Source: an uncultured Christensenellaceae bacterium
GTDB taxonomy: Bacteria; Bacillota; Clostridia; Christensenellales; Christensenellaceae
NCBI GenBank assembly: GCA_910588425.1
Contig: CAJUPM010000013.1
Span: 28,936-37,040 of the forward strand
Direction of reading: 5' to 3'
DNA length: 8,105 nucleotides
The position numbers and the translations under genes are program-made. Every line of letters starts with the position of its first letter. Within the stretch, counting starts at the first letter, position 1. The notes beneath the pieces are model-generated. The model did not search any database and was not told the origin of the DNA. It saw nothing but the letters and a program-made list of their open reading frames with translations. Of this stretch, positions 1 through 5,672 are shown one piece after another.

Positions 1-21
1 GCAAAAAAGGCCCACTGCCAT
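1..21 (-). CDS. 5' end of a riboswitch-controlled gene, truncated by the window edge
   Basis: Only the first codons are present, so the product cannot be identified. On the minus strand, just past the riboswitch terminator, a Shine-Dalgarno-like AAAGGGGG lies at 24-31. An ATG at 19-21 is only 2 nt from it. An in-frame GTG at 13-15 is 8 nt away and is the better-spaced start. The frame then reads (M-A-)V/M-G-L-F-C to the window end. Because the leader carries a lysine riboswitch, the gene is expected to act in lysine/diaminopimelate synthesis or lysine transport. A start resembling M-x-L-F is seen in some dihydrodipicolinate synthases (DapA), but five residues cannot support that name. Confidence 0.55.
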
Positions 22-41
22 CACCCCCTTTATCCTTCATC

Positions 42-74
42 AAAAAAGCCAGCAGGGGCGCAATCCCTGCTGGC
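42..74 (-). terminator. Intrinsic terminator of the lysine riboswitch (expression platform)
   Basis: Read on the minus strand, a perfect 10-bp GC-rich stem (65-74 with 48-57) closes a 7-nt loop and is followed at once by six T residues (42-47). On the plus strand no T run follows, so it works only leftward. No minus-strand coding sequence ends here. It sits between the L-box aptamer and the start of the truncated gene, so it fits the OFF-state hairpin that stops transcription when lysine is bound. I could not define the competing antiterminator with confidence. The 3' side of P1 and the following bases (TGGC at 121-124 can pair with 71-74) are candidates. Confidence 0.85.
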
Positions 75-125
75 GAATACACACAAAACCTGCGCCTTGC
101 CGCCGCAGATCGTATTTCTAGCCAT

Positions 126-290
126 AAGATAGCGCTCCCGCATAAAAATGCAGACAGTGCCGCGGGTTTTCCCCGAAGCCCCATCCCCTTCGCACGCCTG
201 CTCCGGGAATTCGGCGAAATTGCCCCCTCCTGCCTTCCTCGCTCGCCAGCTCGGGCAGAACTCTTCGTTTTCGCACCTCTATCATAATGT
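126..290 (-). promoter_or_regulatory. Lysine riboswitch (L-box) aptamer
   Basis: The minus strand carries conserved L-box landmarks in order. GATAGAGGTGCGA (283-271) is followed by AAGAGT (265-260). P1 forms between GATAG (283-279) and CTATC (132-128). A P2-type stem pairs CTGCC (258-254) with GGCAG (234-230). The conserved CGCCGAA follows a G-rich run (216-210). CTGTC (157-153) is followed by a P5 hairpin GCAT-TTTT-ATGC (151-140) and then GGAGCGCTATC (138-128). This order and wording match the lysC leader of Bacillus subtilis as I recall it. The family binds L-lysine and turns off lysine synthesis or uptake genes. The leader starts just downstream of a consensus promoter and ends at the terminator at 42-74, so control is probably by transcription attenuation. 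It acts on the leftward gene only; the divergent operon is transcribed away from it. Confidence 0.93.
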
Positions 291-297
291 TAGCAAA

Positions 298-326
298 ATC
301 ATATCATTCTCACCGCAAAATTGCAA
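298..326 (-). promoter_or_regulatory. Sigma-A-type promoter of the lysine riboswitch leader
   Basis: On the minus strand, TTGCAA (321-326) is separated by 17 nt from TATGAT (298-303). The predicted start point is near 291, directly before the 5' strand of the aptamer P1 helix. That placement supports both the promoter and the riboswitch call. Confidence 0.8.
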
Positions 327-350
327 GCACTTTTTGGCCGCCGCCGGCAT

Positions 351-379
351 TTGCATTCGCCCGGGCGTTGGGGTACAAT
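351..379 (+). promoter_or_regulatory. Sigma-A-type promoter of the deacetylase-aminotransferase operon
   Basis: TTGCAT (351-356), a 17-nt spacer and TACAAT (374-379) predict a start point near 386. The untranslated leader would be only about 20 nt, just enough for the AGGAGG at 396-401. This excludes the in-frame upstream ATGs at 287 and 386 as starts for the following gene. The -35 box lies 24 nt from the -35 box of the leftward riboswitch promoter. Confidence 0.75.
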
Positions 380-406
380 TATTTTATGAACCAACAGGAG
401 GCTCTC

Positions 407-1507
407 ATGCTAGAAAAACTCACTGTGCACCGCCGTGCACTGCACCAAATCCCCGAGCTGGATCAGCAGCTCCCCCAAACCAGGGCGTATCTCGAACAGG
501 TTTTGCGCCCGCTGCCCTGCCGCATTCTGCATCCATACGGGGATGCAGTCTGCGCCTTTTTCGACGCAGGAAAAGAGGAGGCCGTTGCTTTTCGCAGCGA
601 TATGGACGCGCTGCCCATATTAGAGCAAAACGCGCTTGGTTTCCGCTCCCGCCACGAGGGGGCCATGCACGCCTGCGGCCATGACGGGCATATGGCGATT
701 CTGCTCTGCTTTGCCGAATGGCTTGCGCAGAATCTCTCCTCTCTGCCGCATAATGTGCTCCTGATTTTCCAGCCCGCCGAAGAGACCACAGGCGGCGCAA
801 AAAATATCTGCGATTCGGGCATATTGGAACAGCTTCACGTCTGCCATATTTTTGGCCTGCATCTCTGGCCCAGCCTGCCCGCCGGCGTCATCGCATCCCG
901 CGGCGGGGCCCTCATGGCGCAGTCCAGCGAGCTGACCATCGAAATTTGCGGCAAAAGCGCCCACATCGCCCGGCAGGAGGATGGCATCGATGCCCTAAAT
1001 GCCGGGGTTCAGTTCGTACAGCGCGCTTACCGCATGGCGGAAGAATTTGAGCCGGAGCAGTTCCGGCTGCTGCGGTTCGGCCGGATGCAGAGCGGCTCTG
1101 CCCGCAATGCCATCAGCGCCCATACGCGCCTGGAAGGGACGCTGCGCACCTTTTCAGGCAGCCTGCACCGGGCTTTGGCGCAAAACCTCTCTGCCATTGC
1201 GCGCTCACTGGAGGGCGAGCTGGGCTGCCAAATTTCCCAGCATATGAGCGAGGGCTATCCGCCCGTCCATAACTCCCCGCTGCTCTTTGAGCAAGTTTTG
1301 CAGAGCCTTGGCCAGGAGAATCTGGTGGTTTTGGAAAAGCCCACGCTGATCACCGAGGATTTTTCCTTCTATCAACAGCGCCTGCCCGGCATCTTTTTCT
1401 TCCTTGGCATCGGCGGAGACCAGCCCCTGCATTCCGATCGCTTTAATTTCGACGAACAGCTTTTGGAGCCTGGGCTCGCGCTCTTCCAGAAACTGCTCTA
1501 TCTCTAA
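407..1507 (+). CDS. M20-family metallo-amidohydrolase, candidate N-acetyl-diaminopimelate deacetylase (DapL-like)
   Basis: Predicted 366-aa cytosolic zinc amidohydrolase of peptidase family M20D, the N-acyl-amino-acid/hippurate hydrolase group; the length is usual for that group. I chose ATG 407 because AGGAGG (396-401) lies 5 nt upstream and the promoter start point is near 386. Visible motifs are HRRALHQIPE (8-17), RSDMDALP (63-70), MHACGHD (87-93), PAEE (123-126), GLHLWP (about 150-155), TEDF (316-319) and PLHSD near 342. The expected metal ligands are C90, H92, E126, H152 and H342, all present. Residues around 170-280 form the inserted lid/dimerisation domain. It starts a tight operon, 18 nt before a PatA-like aminotransferase, and faces a lysine riboswitch. 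From this context I infer removal of acetyl from N-acetyl-LL-diaminopimelate. Sequence alone cannot exclude another N-acyl amino acid substrate. Family assignment is firm; substrate is tentative. Confidence 0.93.
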   Translation: MLEKLTVHRRALHQIPELDQQLPQTRAYLEQVLRPLPCRILHPYGDAVCAFFDAGKEEAVAFRSDMDALPILEQNALGFRSRHEGAMHACGHDGHMAILLCFAEWLAQNLSSLPHNVLLIFQPAEETTGGAKNICDSGILEQLHVCHIFGLHLWPSLPAGVIASRGGALMAQSSELTIEICGKSAHIARQEDGIDALNAGVQFVQRAYRMAEEFEPEQFRLLRFGRMQSGSARNAISAHTRLEGTLRTFSGSLHRALAQNLSAIARSLEGELGCQISQHMSEGYPPVHNSPLLFEQVLQSLGQENLVVLEKPTLITEDFSFYQQRLPGIFFFLGIGGDQPLHSDRFNFDEQLLEPGLALFQKLLYL

Positions 1508-1525
1508 CGCATAAGGAGCATCCGT

Positions 1526-2659
1526 ATGAAACACCGCATGAGCAACCAACTTCTTTCCCTCTCTCCCAGCGGCATCCGCAGGTTTACTGCGCTGGCGCGG
1601 CAGGTGGAGGGATGCGTCTCCCTGACGATTGGCGAGCCGGATTTCAATACCCCAGAGCCCATCAAAGCCGCGGCAAAGCGCGCGCTGGATGAAAACCTGA
1701 CGCACTACCCGCCCAACGCCGGCTATCCTGCGCTTTTGGAGCGCGTCTGTCAGTTTGAGCAGGAGAAGAACGGTGTCTGCTACCGCCCGGAGGAAGTCAT
1801 CATCACGGACGGCGCAACCGAAGGGCTTTTTTTGGCACTGCGCGGCATCCTGAACCCCGGAGACGAGGTCATCGTCCCCATCCCGGCTTTTGGCGTCTAC
1901 GAGCCCATCATCCGCTTATCCGGCGGCGTTATGGTTCCTCTGAATACCAAGAAAAGCGGTTTTCAGATCGATGCCCAGGCGCTCTCTTCTCTCATTACCG
2001 ATCGCACTAAGGCGATTTTGCTCAACTCGCCCAACAACCCCACCGGCGTGGTCTATCATCAAAAGACGCTGGAGGGGATTTACGAGCTTGTGCGGGATCG
2101 GGATATTTTTGTCATCTGCGACGACGTCTACGCCCAACTTTGCTATGGCGATTGCCCGAGTTTTTCCCAGTTCCAGCAGATTCGCGAAAAGATCATCGTG
2201 GTGCAGAGCTTCAGCAAGCCCTATGCCATGACGGGCTGGCGCATGGGCTATGTTCTGGCCGCTGCCCCCATCGCCGAGCAGCTTGTGAAACTGCATTCCT
2301 ATACTGTGGTTTCGGCTGTCTCCTTCCTGCAGCCCGCCTGCGAGCAGGCTCTGGCATACGATCCCGCCCCGATGATCGAGCAGTATCGCCAGCGCCGGGA
2401 TGCTATGTGCATGCGCCTGAAAAAAATGGGGCTGCAAACGCCGGAGCCCGAAGGTGCGTTCTATTGCTTCCCTTCCATCGAAAAATATGGCCTCTCTTCC
2501 GAGGAGTTTTGCACGCGCATGATCCATGAGGCAAAATTGGCCGCTGTGCCCGGCTCCTGCTTTGGCACAGAAGGGCATATTCGCCTCTCCTACTGCTATA
2601 GCCAGCCCGAGCTGGAGGAAGGGCTGAACCGGCTGGAGGCTTTTTTAGAGTCGTTATAG
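1526..2659 (+). CDS. PLP-dependent class I/II aminotransferase, PatA-like
   Basis: A 377-aa fold-type I aminotransferase of normal length that moves amino groups using pyridoxal phosphate in the cytosol. AAGGAG (1513-1518) lies 7 nt before ATG 1526; an in-frame ATG at 1538 is less well spaced. Motifs in order are SGIRRF (15-20), SLTIGEPDF (32-40), YPPNAGYPAL (61-70), NSPNNPTG (167-174) with N171, CDDVYAQL (198-205) with D199 and Y202, and SFSKPYAMTGWRMGY (228-242) with K231 as the PLP lysine. Near the C-terminus, HIRLS carries R353 for the substrate carboxylate. The N-terminal SGIRRF...SLTIGEPDF block and the PEGAFYCFPS stretch resemble B. subtilis PatA (N-acetyl-LL-diaminopimelate aminotransferase) from memory. 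Coexpression with an M20 deacetylase beside a lysine riboswitch fits that step. It could instead be a general aromatic or aspartate aminotransferase; fold and chemistry are certain, substrate is not. Confidence 0.94.
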   Translation: MKHRMSNQLLSLSPSGIRRFTALARQVEGCVSLTIGEPDFNTPEPIKAAAKRALDENLTHYPPNAGYPALLERVCQFEQEKNGVCYRPEEVIITDGATEGLFLALRGILNPGDEVIVPIPAFGVYEPIIRLSGGVMVPLNTKKSGFQIDAQALSSLITDRTKAILLNSPNNPTGVVYHQKTLEGIYELVRDRDIFVICDDVYAQLCYGDCPSFSQFQQIREKIIVVQSFSKPYAMTGWRMGYVLAAAPIAEQLVKLHSYTVVSAVSFLQPACEQALAYDPAPMIEQYRQRRDAMCMRLKKMGLQTPEPEGAFYCFPSIEKYGLSSEEFCTRMIHEAKLAAVPGSCFGTEGHIRLSYCYSQPELEEGLNRLEAFLESL

Positions 2660-2665
2660 AAACGC

Positions 2666-2703
2666 TATCAAAAAGAGCAGAGAACTCTCTGCTCTTTTTG
2701 ATA
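2666..2703. terminator. Bidirectional intrinsic terminator between the aminotransferase and lipoprotein genes
   Basis: A perfect 18-bp inverted repeat (2666-2683 with 2686-2703) has an AC centre. Each arm carries a run of five A or T beside a GAGCAGAGA core, so both strands show a hairpin followed by T residues. It lies 7 nt after the aminotransferase stop and 8 nt from the end of the convergent lipoprotein gene, so one hairpin serves both. Confidence 0.9.
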
Positions 2704-2710
2704 TGGCCTA

Positions 2711-3331
2711 TCATGCAAAATCCATCCTTTTCTCAATCTCCAGCATAGCATGTTCCAGCAAAACCTGATGCTGTACTCTTATCTCTGCTTCATCGAGAAC
2801 ATAGACAGTCCCAGGCGCGTTCCTATATGCCTCTATTGCAAAATGAACCCAGAGCTCTGGATTTTCTTTTACAACAGCGACAACCATAAAGTGCTGGCTG
2901 TAGAAATAGCTATACCGTAGACCTCTTGTCATAGCATATACTTGTAACTGTTTTTCCAGACTCAGGCGCTGCTCTGCTGTCAGCTCCGCTGTGCCGGAAA
3001 GTGCATAGCACACTTCCTGCCCATCTTCCATCCAATATGCCGCAGTCGGGCGAAATGGCTGGAGAGCGGACGGCAGATCTAAGAAGCAATCGTAGGGGGG
3101 CGAACTATAATAATAGGCTTGCACTTCTGCCCGAATAATCTTGTCATCGCCATATTGGAGATGAACCAGTTTTTGAAATTCTTTATCATGGTGTTCAAAA
3201 TTCGGCTCCCCCGGGGCTATGACGATCGTCGGCCCCGGGCTTATCGCAGGGTCCTCGCTTTCTTCTTGTGTACACGCCGGCAACAAAAGAAGAACAGCCA
3301 ATAAAAGGCACAACATTTTCTTCCCATTCAT
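2711..3331 (-). CDS. Putative lipoprotein of unknown function
   Basis: A 206-aa protein whose family I do not recognise. The start is supported by GGAGGG (3338-3343), 6 nt upstream. Residues 1-19 form a classic lipoprotein signal: NGKK, then a leucine-rich core from M6 to L17, then LPAC with C20 as the acylation site. Proline at -2 is less usual but allowed. The mature part begins with an acidic, proline-rich linker (about 21-45). After it comes a compact, aromatic-rich domain with YYYSS and YSYFYSQ clusters and two cysteines (in DCFLD and VCYAL). The C-terminus is helical and charged. It should be anchored to the outer face of the cytoplasmic membrane. It stands alone, converging on the aminotransferase, and its DNA looks less GC-rich than its neighbours. 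The signal peptide and reading frame make it a convincing gene; no function can be assigned. Confidence 0.85.
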   Translation of the reverse strand: MNGKKMLCLLLAVLLLLPACTQEESEDPAISPGPTIVIAPGEPNFEHHDKEFQKLVHLQYGDDKIIRAEVQAYYYSSPPYDCFLDLPSALQPFRPTAAYWMEDGQEVCYALSGTAELTAEQRLSLEKQLQVYAMTRGLRYSYFYSQHFMVVAVVKENPELWVHFAIEAYRNAPGTVYVLDEAEIRVQHQVLLEHAMLEIEKRMDFA

Positions 3332-3343
3332 CTTTTTCCCTCC

Positions 3344-3605
3344 ATCCGCACTTACCCTTTGGGTATTTGTGTAAAATCAAACGGCAGATGATCCCCAGAC
3401 CAAAAGTTTCACTTATCAAAGTTATAATATCGTATTTCAATAATATAATTATATATAAAAGTGAAACATTTCGCTAGACTATTATAATGGATTAATGAAC
3501 ATACACATACTCCAGCGTAATTGAGACTGCTTTGTCTTTCTGGAAAACCCTTTCAAGCTCTTGCAGAAATCACTAAAATAACTGTCCTCCCAAATGGCAG
3601 GAAAG
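3344..3605. other. AT-rich spacer upstream of the lipoprotein gene
   Basis: No coding sequence or RNA gene is evident here. About 3411-3500 is almost pure A/T, with runs such as TAATATAATTATATATAAAA, in contrast to the GC-rich genes. Several TATAAT-like words occur on both strands (for example 3423-3428 and 3483-3488), but none has a convincing -35 box at 16-18 nt. The lipoprotein promoter probably lies in this stretch but cannot be pinned down by eye. Confidence 0.5.
3406..3467. repeat. 9-bp inverted repeat flanking the AT-rich core
   Basis: GTTTCACTT (3406-3414) and AAGTGAAAC (3459-3467) are exact reverse complements separated by 44 nt of AT-rich sequence. They could be two operator half-sites or a looping site for a regulator of the lipoprotein gene. 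A repeat of this size could also occur by chance in such AT-rich DNA. Confidence 0.35.
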
Positions 3606-3633
3606 AAAAAAGCACCCTTGCGGGTGCTTTTTT
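3606..3633 (-). terminator. Intrinsic terminator of gdhA
   Basis: AAAAAAGCACCC (3606-3617) pairs perfectly with GGGTGCTTTTTT (3622-3633) around a TTGC loop, giving a 12-bp stem. On the minus strand it lies 9 nt after the gdhA stop and runs out into TTTTTTCTTT. On the plus strand it is also followed by T residues, so it could stop transcription in both directions. Confidence 0.9.
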
Positions 3634-3642
3634 TGATTTGCT

Positions 3643-4974
3643 TTAGACAATGCCATGTGCCAGCATGGATTTTGCAACTTTCTCAAAGCCGGCAATATTC
3701 GCGCCGACCACGAAGTTATCTTCCTTGCCATACTCTTTTGCGGCGTCGCGGCACTGACGGTAGATATTGACCATGATGTCTTTGAGCCTTGCATCCACTT
3801 CCTCGAACGTCCAGGAAAGGCGCAGACTATTCTGAGACATCTCCAGGCCGGAGACGGATACGCCGCCTGCATTGGAAGCTTTGCCCGGTGCAAACAGGAC
3901 GCCGTTTGCCTGGAAGTATTTGGTCGCTTCCAGCGTGGTGGGCATGTTTGCGCCCTCGCCGACCGCATAGCAGCCGTTTTTCACCAGCGCCTTTGCGCTC
4001 TCCTCGTTCAGCTCGTTCTGCGTTGCGCAGGGAAGCGCGATATCGCAGGGAATCGTCCAGATACCGGCGCACCCTTCATGATATTCTGCGCCCGTCTTCT
4101 CCGCGTACTCCTTGATTCTGCCGCGCTTGACTTCCTTGATCTCTTTGACAATATCCAGCTTGATGCCGTCTTTATCGTAGACATAGCCGTTGGAATCCGA
4201 CATCGCGACGACTTTCGCGCCGTACTGCTGTGCTTTCTCGCAGGCATAGATGGCGACGTTGCCCGAGCCGGAGATGACGACCGTCGAACCTTCGAAGGAT
4301 TTGCCCTTTTCGCCGATCATCTCATTGACGAAATAGATGAGGCCATAGCCCGTCGCTTCCGTGCGGGCCAGAGAGCCGCCGTAGGTCAGCCCCTTGCCGG
4401 TCAGCACGCCGTGGAACTGGTTCTTCAGCTTCTTATACTGGCCGAACAGATAGCCAATCTCCCGGGCGCCTACGCCGATATCGCCTGCCGGGACATCCGT
4501 ATCCGCATCGATATGGCGGAACAGCTCGCTCATAAAGCTCTGGCAGAAGCGCATGACTTCCATATCGCTCTTGCCCTTGGGGTCGAAATCCGAGCCGCCT
4601 TTGCCGCCGCCCATGGGAAGGCCGGTCAGAGAGTTTTTGAAAATCTGCTCGAAGCCCAGGAATTTGATGATGCCCAGGTTTACGGACGGATGCAGCCTCA
4701 GGCCGCCCTTATAAGGCCCAATCGCGCTGTTGAACTGCACTCTCATGCCGCGGTTGACCTGCACTTTGCCCTGGTCATCCACCCACGGAACGCGGAAAAT
4801 GATCTGGCGCTCAGGCTCAACGATGCGCTCCAAAATGCCAGCCGCCTCGTATTCCGGCTTCTTCTCAAAAACCGGTTCCAGCGATTCCAGAACTTCCTTG
4901 ACTGCCTGCAAAAATTCAGGCTCATTCGGGTTCTTTGCCTTGACGGATTCATAAACTCTCTGTGTGTACGTCAT
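3643..4974 (-). CDS. gdhA: Glutamate dehydrogenase, hexameric, probably NADP-specific
   Basis: A 443-aa cytosolic enzyme, full length for the hexameric family. It interconverts 2-oxoglutarate plus ammonia and L-glutamate, linking nitrogen assimilation to the TCA intermediates. AGGAGG (4983-4988) sits 8 nt before the ATG. The substrate domain shows GPYKGGLRLHPSVN (86-99, K89), FKNSLTGLPMGGGKGGSDFD (112-131, K113 and catalytic-region K125) and VPAGDIGVGAREIGY (161-175, D165). The Rossmann domain begins near TVVISGSGNVA (231-241). The segment VVAMSDSNGY (255-264) resembles the SDS of NADP-type enzymes rather than the LSGPDG I recall from the NAD-type Clostridium symbiosum enzyme, so NADP(H) use and a biosynthetic role are inferred. 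It has its own promoter and terminator and is transcribed alone. It supplies glutamate, the usual amino donor for aminotransferases such as the one in this window. Confidence 0.97.
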   Translation of the reverse strand: MTYTQRVYESVKAKNPNEPEFLQAVKEVLESLEPVFEKKPEYEAAGILERIVEPERQIIFRVPWVDDQGKVQVNRGMRVQFNSAIGPYKGGLRLHPSVNLGIIKFLGFEQIFKNSLTGLPMGGGKGGSDFDPKGKSDMEVMRFCQSFMSELFRHIDADTDVPAGDIGVGAREIGYLFGQYKKLKNQFHGVLTGKGLTYGGSLARTEATGYGLIYFVNEMIGEKGKSFEGSTVVISGSGNVAIYACEKAQQYGAKVVAMSDSNGYVYDKDGIKLDIVKEIKEVKRGRIKEYAEKTGAEYHEGCAGIWTIPCDIALPCATQNELNEESAKALVKNGCYAVGEGANMPTTLEATKYFQANGVLFAPGKASNAGGVSVSGLEMSQNSLRLSWTFEEVDARLKDIMVNIYRQCRDAAKEYGKEDNFVVGANIAGFEKVAKSMLAHGIV

Positions 4975-5031
4975 GTTCTTTTCCTCCTACATTCTCCGTT
5001 GCATCTGAACTACAAACTTAACATGACATTA

Positions 5032-5059
5032 ATTATAGCAAAAATATGAAAGTTTGCAA
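5032..5059 (-). promoter_or_regulatory. Promoter of gdhA
   Basis: On the minus strand, TTGCAA (5054-5059), a 16-nt spacer and TATAAT (5032-5037) form a strong sigma-A promoter. The -10 is extended by TGC (TGCTATAAT). It gives a leader of roughly 50 nt. The DNA upstream (5060-5120) is rich in A and T tracts that could act as an UP element. A TTTGCAAT word over the -35 box recurs as the palindrome ATTGCAAT at 5140-5147. Confidence 0.75.
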
Positions 5060-5147
5060 TAGTAAAATTTCAAAAATTCAGATTTTTTTCCATATTTTCG
5101 TGGAAATATCTCTAAAAAACTGCAAATGTCTATTTGAATATTGCAAT

Positions 5148-5531
5148 TTACAGATTTCTCATGCTCTTTGCTACCCTTCCGAAGATGCGCAGCCGCGGCG
5201 CTGCATTCGCGGGAAAAAAGCGCATGGGAAACGCGCGGTTATCCGGGCAGAGCAAAACTCCTTTTTCCTGGCGCAGAACGCGGAACAGCTCGGCCCTGCC
5301 CCCATCGATGGATACTGCCGCATATTCGCCGTTTTGGACTTCGGCTCCCAGCTGAATCAGAACCAGATCGCCCGCCAGAATGCGCGGCTTCATGGAATCG
5401 CCGCGCGCATACAGCATCGCATAGCCCTGCATCAAGGATTGTTCAAAGCCAAACTGCCAGAGAAAATTCTCCGGCTCTTCTGCATTTTTTCTTTGCCTTT
5501 CTGTTCCGTTTTCCGGCTCATGGTGCTGCAT
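5148..5531 (-). CDS. Stand-alone S24 (LexA/UmuD-like) domain protein lacking the catalytic lysine
   Basis: A 127-aa protein from ATG 5531, where AAAGGG (5541-5546) is 9 nt upstream. The in-frame ATG at 5540 abuts that site and is unlikely. Residues 1-30 are polar and charged, with no helix-turn-helix. From about residue 37 the sequence matches the S24 fold of LexA, CI and UmuD: YARGDSMKPRILAGDLVLI with the would-be nucleophile S46, then QNGEYAAVSIDG, LLCPDNRAF and a final RIFGRVAKSM resembling the UmuD end. Where LexA has TVKRL with the general-base lysine, this protein reads ELFRVL, placing F83 at the lysine position. Self-cleavage therefore seems lost, although the alignment is by eye. It may act by protein binding, or be a remnant of a repressor that lost its N-terminus. 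It lies between nnr (divergent) and gdhA (same strand, 173 nt away). No SOS partner such as umuC is visible. Confidence 0.8.
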   Translation of the reverse strand: MQHHEPENGTERQRKNAEEPENFLWQFGFEQSLMQGYAMLYARGDSMKPRILAGDLVLIQLGAEVQNGEYAAVSIDGGRAELFRVLRQEKGVLLCPDNRAFPMRFFPANAAPRLRIFGRVAKSMRNL

Positions 5532-5621
5532 CTTATTCATCCCTTTATTTTCCAGTTATAGGAAGATCATACTACGGTTAGAAAATCGGGTAAAATATTG
5601 ATTGTCCCATACATTTCCCTC

Positions 5622-5650
5622 TTTCCACCTTTAAAGTATCAAGCTATAAT
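5622..5650 (+). promoter_or_regulatory. Candidate promoter of nnr
   Basis: TTTCCA (5622-5627), a 17-nt spacer and a perfect TATAAT (5645-5650) predict initiation near 5657, just before the AAGGAGG at 5658-5664. The leader would be very short. The -35 box matches the consensus at only four of six positions. Confidence 0.6.
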
Positions 5651-5672
5651 GAATAAAAAGGAGGCGTCAAAA

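Noticed and set aside
287..406. N-terminal extension of the M20 gene to ATG 287 or ATG 386
   Set aside because: The promoter start point is near 386 and AGGAGG precedes ATG 407. The extra residues do not resemble the family.
148..684. Long plus-strand reading frame across the riboswitch and the start of the deacetylase gene
   Set aside because: It crosses the structured leader and promoters, has no ribosome binding site and overlaps a confident gene in another frame.
3195..3477. Short open frames (69-81 codons) on both strands over the lipoprotein 5' end and its upstream region
   Set aside because: None has a ribosome binding site or protein-like composition. They overlap the better-supported lipoprotein gene.
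3655..5049. 464-codon open frame on the plus strand opposite gdhA
   Set aside because: It is an antisense shadow of a well-identified glutamate dehydrogenase gene, produced by GC-rich codon bias. It has no start signal and no recognisable motif.
5114..5136. Terminator for the S24 gene (CAAAT-GTCT-ATTTG with an adjacent A6, T6 on the minus strand)
   Set aside because: The stem is only five bp and AT-rich, too weak to call, although some read-through into gdhA or termination here remains possible.
5598..5672. 25-codon N-terminal extension of nnr
   Set aside because: The stretch includes the likely -10 box and AAGGAGG ribosome binding site that belong to ATG 5673.
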